A DNA stretch of 64,000 nt from assembly GCA_045544615.1 (NCBI GenBank), contig JAZPZI010000002.1, forward strand, positions 1 through 64,000, written 5' to 3'. Both the position numbers and the translations under genes were made by a program. Below the pieces are notes generated by a model. The model was not told the DNA's origin and ran no database searches. It saw only the letters and a program-made list of their open reading frames with translations. The stretch is from CAKSFT01 sp045544615. Lineage in GTDB: Bacteria > Bacillota > Clostridia > UBA1381. Positions 59,655 through 64,000 of this stretch are shown one piece after another (the stretch's first letter is position 1; each line of letters opens with the position of its first letter).

Positions 59655-60530
59655 GTGCAGTCATTGATTACAACTTTGCTGACCGGAATTTCGGTCGGTG
59701 GACAATATGCTCTTATTGCTATAGGGTATACTATGGTATACGGAATTTTGCGACTTATCAACTTTGCTCACGGTGATGTGTTTATGGTGGCGGGTATGAT
59801 GCTTATATGGTTATCGTCAACCTTGCCTATGGCTGTTGTTATACCGCTTACAATTATAATAACAATCCTTCTGGGCTTTTTAATTGAGCGTGCGGCATAT
59901 CTGCCACTCAGAAAAGCTCCACGTATGAGTGTTATGATATCGGCGATAGGTGTCAGCTATCTGTTGCAGAATGTTATTACATACTTAACAGGCGGACAGC
60001 CTATGACATATCCTACAATCCCGTTCCTTGCACAGACGGTTGATATTTTCGGCACAAAACAGACGGTAGCAACTCTTATTACCCTGCCGCTTGTTATTAT
60101 ACTTGTTGTTGCACTCACATTCCTTATCAATCACACAAAGATTGGTATGGCGATGCGTGCGGTATCAAAGGATTTTGAAACAAGCCGACTTATGGGTATA
60201 AAAATCAACAATGTTATCTCGGTAACATTCGTTATCGGTTCGGCTCTTGCCGCAGTAGGGTCTGTACTCTATTTTTCAAACTACTCAAAGATTGTGGCAG
60301 TATCGGGCGCACTGCCTGGTCTGAAGGCATTCGTTGCGGCAGTTTTTGGCGGTATTGGCTCAATTCCGGGCGCAGTTATCGGTGCATTTATTATCGGTAT
60401 TTGTGAAAACCTTATTAAAGCTACACCGTATTCAGTGTTCTCTGATGCCTTCACCTTTGCCGTACTTGTAGTTGTCCTTATTTTCAGACCTACAGGTATC
60501 TTTGGTGAGAAGATAATTGATAAGGTTTGA
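59655..60530 (+). CDS. livH: branched-chain amino-acid ABC transporter permease LivH
   Basis: 291 residues with about eight membrane helices. LITTLLTGISVGGQYALIAIG and GILRLINFAHGDVFM at the N-terminus and VFGGIGSIPGAVIGAFIIGI near 230-249 are LivH signatures. Start GTG 59655 with AGAGAGGT upstream. It pairs with LivM in the membrane channel. Confidence 0.94.
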   Translation: MQSLITTLLTGISVGGQYALIAIGYTMVYGILRLINFAHGDVFMVAGMMLIWLSSTLPMAVVIPLTIIITILLGFLIERAAYLPLRKAPRMSVMISAIGVSYLLQNVITYLTGGQPMTYPTIPFLAQTVDIFGTKQTVATLITLPLVIILVVALTFLINHTKIGMAMRAVSKDFETSRLMGIKINNVISVTFVIGSALAAVGSVLYFSNYSKIVAVSGALPGLKAFVAAVFGGIGSIPGAVIGAFIIGICENLIKATPYSVFSDAFTFAVLVVVLIFRPTGIFGEKIIDKV

Positions 60531-60542
60531 TGGGGGTGCAGT

Positions 60543-61808
60543 ATGATGAATAAACTTAATAAAAAGTCCAATATCAAGGGCTCAGTTATCACAATAATAT
60601 GCATCCTTGCATTCTGGGGAATATTACTCCTGATTGAAAATCTCAATCTTATGTTCCCGGATGTTCCAAAGCTTTTCACACCGACATCGAAGCTTTTCAT
60701 GGTACTCCGTAAGGTTATAGTATATAGCCTTATTGCGGTATCGTTAAACCTTCTTAACGGTTTTACAGGTCTGTTCTCTTTAGGACACGCAGGATTTATG
60801 TTGCTTGGTGCTTATACCTTTGCAATACTGACCACTCCGGTTTCGCTGAAAGTTCCTGCTGACGGTATTTTCTATAAATACGGCGGAAGTGTTGTTAACT
60901 TCTCGATTCAGGAAGCTTTTGGCTCGATATTCGGAAATACCGGTTTTGGAGGTGCAGTAAGCCTTGTTTTGGGCGTACTTGTGGCATTGGTTATTGCCGG
61001 TGCGGTAGCGGCATTGTTCGGCTACCTGATTGGTTTGCCTGTACTCAGATTGAAGAGTGACTATCTTGCTATTGCAACACTCGGCTTTGCAGAGATTTTG
61101 AGAACAATATTCCAGTGTGAAGTTATCCAGCTTCCGGGCGGTGGCGAACTCGTACTCGGTAAGCTTACAAACGGTGCGAATATGATAAAGGGTTTCCCGA
61201 CCCTCAATTCCTTTAATATAAAGGGACCTGGCGGACAGATTGAGCTTTATCTCTCAACTGTAGTGCCTGCAATAATTGTTACAATCTGTATTGCGATTAT
61301 TGTGCTTTTGATAAAGTCAACCTACGGACGCTCATTCAAGGCAATCCGTGACGACGAAATTGCGGCAGAAGCAATGGGTATAAACCTTGCAAAGCATAAG
61401 CTCCTGTCATTCTGTATTTCTGCATTCTTTGCTGGAATCGGCGGTGCACTTTATGCCATGTTTGCAACAACATATCAGGCAAAACCGTTCACATCGGTGC
61501 TTACATATGAAATACTCCTGATAGTTGTTATCGGCGGTATTGGCTCGGTTACAGGCTCGTGTATAGGTTCATTCCTGTATATTGCATGCTCTGAATGGTG
61601 GCTGAGATTCCTTGATGAGACACAGGTTATCGGCGGATATCAGGTTCCGCTTTTAAAAGACGGTTTCAGAATGGTGGTATTCTCGATTGTTATTATGATA
61701 GTTGTACTTTTCTTCCGCAAAGGTATCATGGGAACAAAGGAATTACCCGATTTGTTTAAAAAGAGAAAAACGAAAACGAAAGAGAGGGTGAGCAACAATG
61801 ACGAATAA
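60543..61808 (+). CDS. livM: branched-chain amino-acid ABC transporter permease LivM
   Basis: 421 residues, with an N-terminal extension of about 60 over the shortest family members. LNLLNGFTGLFSLGHAGFMLLGAY and VLTYEILLIVVIGGIGSVTGS are family signatures; the EAA-like loop that docks with the ATPases is around RDDEIAAEAMGINLAKHK. It overlaps livG by 11 bases. Confidence 0.93.
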   Translation: MMNKLNKKSNIKGSVITIICILAFWGILLLIENLNLMFPDVPKLFTPTSKLFMVLRKVIVYSLIAVSLNLLNGFTGLFSLGHAGFMLLGAYTFAILTTPVSLKVPADGIFYKYGGSVVNFSIQEAFGSIFGNTGFGGAVSLVLGVLVALVIAGAVAALFGYLIGLPVLRLKSDYLAIATLGFAEILRTIFQCEVIQLPGGGELVLGKLTNGANMIKGFPTLNSFNIKGPGGQIELYLSTVVPAIIVTICIAIIVLLIKSTYGRSFKAIRDDEIAAEAMGINLAKHKLLSFCISAFFAGIGGALYAMFATTYQAKPFTSVLTYEILLIVVIGGIGSVTGSCIGSFLYIACSEWWLRFLDETQVIGGYQVPLLKDGFRMVVFSIVIMIVVLFFRKGIMGTKELPDLFKKRKTKTKERVSNNDE

Positions 61809-62646
61809 TGTACTTCGTGTAGAAAATGTCACAATGCAGTTTGGCGGCGTTGTTGCCGTAAATAACCTCTCGATGGAAATAAATGAAGGCGAAATTGTTG
61901 CACTTATCGGCCCGAACGGTGCAGGTAAGACAACTGCATTTAACGTTATAACCGGTGTTTATCAGCCTACTAACGGCCGTGTATCATTCAATGGCGAGGC
62001 TATAATAGAGAATTTTCCGAAAGGAAAAATGAAGAAGCTCTATGCCGGTGAAAATAACGGTATGTACAAAAACACAATGGTCAAAACACCTGACCAGATA
62101 ACAAAGCTTGGTATGGCAAGAACTTTCCAGAATATCAGACTTTTCAAGAGTATGACGGTATTTGAAAATGTTCTTGTTGCAAAGCACTTGAGAAAAACAA
62201 GTAATGTATTTTCAGCCACTTTCGGTTTCAATGCCCAGGAAGAAAAGAAGATGCGTGAAGAAACTCTTGAGCTTTTGAAGCTTCTTGACCTTGAGGATGT
62301 AAAGGATGAGCTTGCAACATCACTTCCATACGGTAAGCAGAGACACCTTGAGATTGCAAGAGCACTTGCAACAAATCCGACACTCTTGCTTCTTGATGAG
62401 CCTGCAGCAGGTATGAACCCTCAGGAAACAGAGGAACTAACAGCGTTCATTCGCCGTATAAGAAAGGATTTCAATCTTACAATTCTTCTAATAGAACACC
62501 ATATGAATCTTGTTATGGATATTTCTGACCGTATATATGTAATCGATTTCGGTAAGCATATTGCCGACGGTACACCTGATGTGGTCAGCAACAATCCTCG
62601 TGTAATCGAGGCATATTTGGGGGTGACAGACGATGCTGAAAATTAA
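61798..62646 (+). CDS. livG: branched-chain amino-acid ABC transporter ATPase LivG
   Basis: 282 residues. Walker A is GPNGAGKTT (about 40-48), the Q loop is in MARTFQNIRLFKSMT, the signature LPYGKQRHLEIARAL, and Walker B LLLLDEPAAGMNPQE; the H-loop histidine is in LLIEHHMNLVM. It has the insertion between Walker A and Q loop (GENNGMYKNTMVKT) common in LivG. It overlaps livF by 14 bases. Confidence 0.95.
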   Translation: MTNNVLRVENVTMQFGGVVAVNNLSMEINEGEIVALIGPNGAGKTTAFNVITGVYQPTNGRVSFNGEAIIENFPKGKMKKLYAGENNGMYKNTMVKTPDQITKLGMARTFQNIRLFKSMTVFENVLVAKHLRKTSNVFSATFGFNAQEEKKMREETLELLKLLDLEDVKDELATSLPYGKQRHLEIARALATNPTLLLLDEPAAGMNPQETEELTAFIRRIRKDFNLTILLIEHHMNLVMDISDRIYVIDFGKHIADGTPDVVSNNPRVIEAYLGVTDDAEN

Positions 62647-63331
62647 GGATTTGAATATCACATACGGAGGAATCAACGCAGTTCGTGAAGTTTCTTTCGA
62701 TGTTGAAGAAGGCTCGATTGTGACTCTTGTTGGTGCAAACGGTGCGGGTAAAAGCTCGATTTTGCGTTCTATCGCAGGCGTTGTTACTCCAAAGAGCGGA
62801 ACAATAGAATTCTGCGGTGAGGATATAACAGGACTTTCAGCTGAAAAGGTTGTAAAGACAGGTATCACACTTGTTCCTGAAGGAAGAAGAATTTTCCCTG
62901 ACCTTACAGTTTTGGAAAATATCCGAATCGGTGCATACTTAAGAAAGGATTCACTTGATGAGGATATAAAATGGGTGTATGACCTGTTCCCGAGACTAAA
63001 GGAACGTTCATGGCAGATGGCAGGAACTCTCTCGGGCGGTGAACAGCAGATGCTTGCTGTTGCAAGAGCCCTGATGAGCCGTCCGAAGCTTATGATGATG
63101 GATGAGCCGTCACTTGGTCTTGCACCGCTGATTGTGCGTGATATTTTCTCGATTATAAAGGAAATCAACAAAAATGGCGTAACAATTCTTCTTATCGAGC
63201 AGAATGCTAATATGGCATTAAAAACTGCTGACAAGGGATACGTTCTCGAAACCGGCAGAATCAAACTCGAAGGTAGCGGTGCTGAACTTCTTGCTAACGA
63301 AGAGGTTAAAAAAGCATACCTCGGTAAATAA
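62633..63331 (+). CDS. livF: branched-chain amino-acid ABC transporter ATPase LivF
   Basis: 232 residues. Walker A GANGAGKSS (about 36-44), signature TLSGGEQQMLAVARAL, Walker B LMMMDEPSLGLAP and H-loop LLIEQNANMAL, in which the H-loop position carries glutamine (IEQN), as is usual for LivF. It forms a heterodimer with LivG. Last gene of the operon, before a terminator. Confidence 0.95.
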   Translation: MLKIKDLNITYGGINAVREVSFDVEEGSIVTLVGANGAGKSSILRSIAGVVTPKSGTIEFCGEDITGLSAEKVVKTGITLVPEGRRIFPDLTVLENIRIGAYLRKDSLDEDIKWVYDLFPRLKERSWQMAGTLSGGEQQMLAVARALMSRPKLMMMDEPSLGLAPLIVRDIFSIIKEINKNGVTILLIEQNANMALKTADKGYVLETGRIKLEGSGAELLANEEVKKAYLGK

Positions 63332-63338
63332 GAATGTA

Positions 63339-63375
63339 AAAAAGACAATTTACTCTTTGGAGGGTTGTCTTTTTT
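63339..63375 (+). terminator. terminator of the liv operon
   Basis: AAAAGACAA...CTC pairs with GAGGGTTGTCTTTT; the right arm TTTGGAGGGTTGTC is the same as in the 58137 terminator. Confidence 0.8.
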
Positions 63376-63404
63376 GTTAGACTGTTTTGATAAAAGATTA
63401 TTTT

Positions 63405-63453
63405 CGCCTTTTTGTGAATTCTTGATGTTTTAAAAACAAAACTTAAAAAGGCG
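63405..63453. other. inverted repeat before the histidine phosphatase gene
   Basis: CGCCTTTTT (63405-63413) pairs with AAAAAGGCG (63445-63453), with an inner TGTTTT/AAAACA stem. It could be a second terminator or an operator. Confidence 0.5.
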
Positions 63454-63520
63454 TTTGGGAAAATGCTAAAGAATGCCATAGATTCAGAGAACTGCTGAAA
63501 TTAGGTGAGGAGAAATTTGT

Positions 63521-64000
63521 ATGTTAGTTTACTTGGTGCGCCACGGCGAGAGCACTGCCAACACCAGACATTTGCACGCCGGCTGGGCACAAATACCGCT
63601 CACAGAAAAGGGAAGAGCCGATGCAAAAAGAGCAGGCGAACTGCTAAAGGAAATCAAGTTTGACATGGTTTATTCGAGTGATTTGCTTCGGGCAAGGCAA
63701 ACGGCAGAAATGGCATTGCCGTCAGAAACCCCGGTTTTAACCGACCTGATAAGGGAATTTGATGTTGGCGAGCTTTCGGGTAAAAGCATAGAGGAATGTG
63801 TTAATCTCTATGGTGAGCGATATTTAAATGATAAAGCAAATCAGGATTTCACTTTCTATGGCGGCGAAAACGAATTGATGAAAATGACTCGTGTTACAAA
63901 GTTTCTTGATATGGTAAGCAAATCGGACTGTGAAAAGGTGGTGGCTTTTTGCCATGAGGGTGCAATCCGCTCCGCCTTAAAACTTGCGAAGGATGAAATT
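63521..64000 (+). CDS. histidine phosphatase family protein (phosphoglycerate-mutase-like), 3' end outside window
   Basis: Open from ATG 63521 to the window end, 160 codons seen, so only the C-terminus is missing. The catalytic RHGEST is at 7-12, the second arginine and acid in YSSDLLRARQTAE (about 54-66), EFDVGELSG at about 83-91, and the second histidine in CHEGAIRSAL near 148-157. TGAGGAG lies nine bases before the ATG. These enzymes remove phosphate from small molecules (for example alpha-ribazole phosphate or sugar phosphates) through a phosphohistidine; the substrate is unknown. Confidence 0.85.
   Translation, partial: MLVYLVRHGESTANTRHLHAGWAQIPLTEKGRADAKRAGELLKEIKFDMVYSSDLLRARQTAEMALPSETPVLTDLIREFDVGELSGKSIEECVNLYGERYLNDKANQDFTFYGGENELMKMTRVTKFLDMVSKSDCEKVVAFCHEGAIRSALKLAKDEI

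Overview
The window looks like the chromosome of an anaerobic Firmicute of the class Clostridia, probably a gut or rumen species. Signs are low-to-moderate GC, strong AGGAGG ribosome sites with frequent TTG/GTG starts, TTGACA-17-TATAAT promoters, a CIRCE-controlled hrcA-grpE-dnaK operon, T-box riboswitches, an FtsK/SpoIIIE translocase, a CD1247-like protein beside efp, and a fucose/rhamnose-aldolase type microcompartment. No genus is assigned. There is no tRNA, rRNA, CRISPR array, prophage or insertion sequence that I can see.

Layout. 1-6050: end of a hydrolase gene, a HAD phosphatase, a GH39-like glycosidase (minus), then an isoleucine-type T-box in front of a fused HTH-cupin-acyl-CoA synthetase and an amidohydrolase. 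6052-12488 (minus): ftsK/spoIIIE-ygiQ-folD-galK. 12655-23103 (plus): the conserved pyrH-frr-uppS-cdsA-[insert]-dxr-rseP-ispG-aroQ-pepP run; between cdsA and dxr sit an AT-rich PHP gene, an exported orphan and a Nif3-like gene. 23134-25365: efp, CD1247-like, hemW. 25424-30445: CIRCE-hrcA-grpE-dnaK, a structured intergenic element, then dnaJ. 30466-33464: a HisD-like and a HisB-like gene whose active-site residues are altered, plus a HAD hydrolase. 33714-37401 (minus): nitroreductase, PhoP/PhoR-type two-component system, galT. 37535-41231: Orn/Lys/Arg decarboxylase and RecD2.

41236-52395 is a bacterial microcompartment (BMC) operon: class II aldolase, PduO, CoA-acylating aldehyde dehydrogenase, alcohol dehydrogenase, four BMC-H shell proteins, PduL, EutN-type vertex protein, PduS, a PduT-like BMC-T protein, a YgjV-like membrane protein, a DeoR regulator and an acyltransferase-like protein. 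Four enzymes carry terminal encapsulation-type helices. The likely chemistry is cleavage of fuculose- or rhamnulose-1-phosphate to DHAP plus lactaldehyde, with lactaldehyde dismutated inside the shell to propanediol and lactoyl-CoA/lactoyl-phosphate. No diol dehydratase is in the window.

52400-64000: galE (minus), an orphan membrane protein flanked by repeats also found around the 16.7 kb orphan, a GNAT, a PHP histidinol-phosphatase-like gene, a valine-type T-box before a second HTH-cupin-acyl-CoA synthetase, a full livJHMGF branched-chain amino-acid ABC transporter, and the start of a histidine phosphatase. The most striking theme is two paralogous sensor-enzyme fusions under branched-chain amino-acid tRNA control. 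This fits activation of branched short-chain acids to CoA for reductive synthesis of isoleucine and valine. The second is the HisD/HisB-like pair that seems to have left histidine biosynthesis. The Leloir genes galK, galT and galE are all present but scattered.
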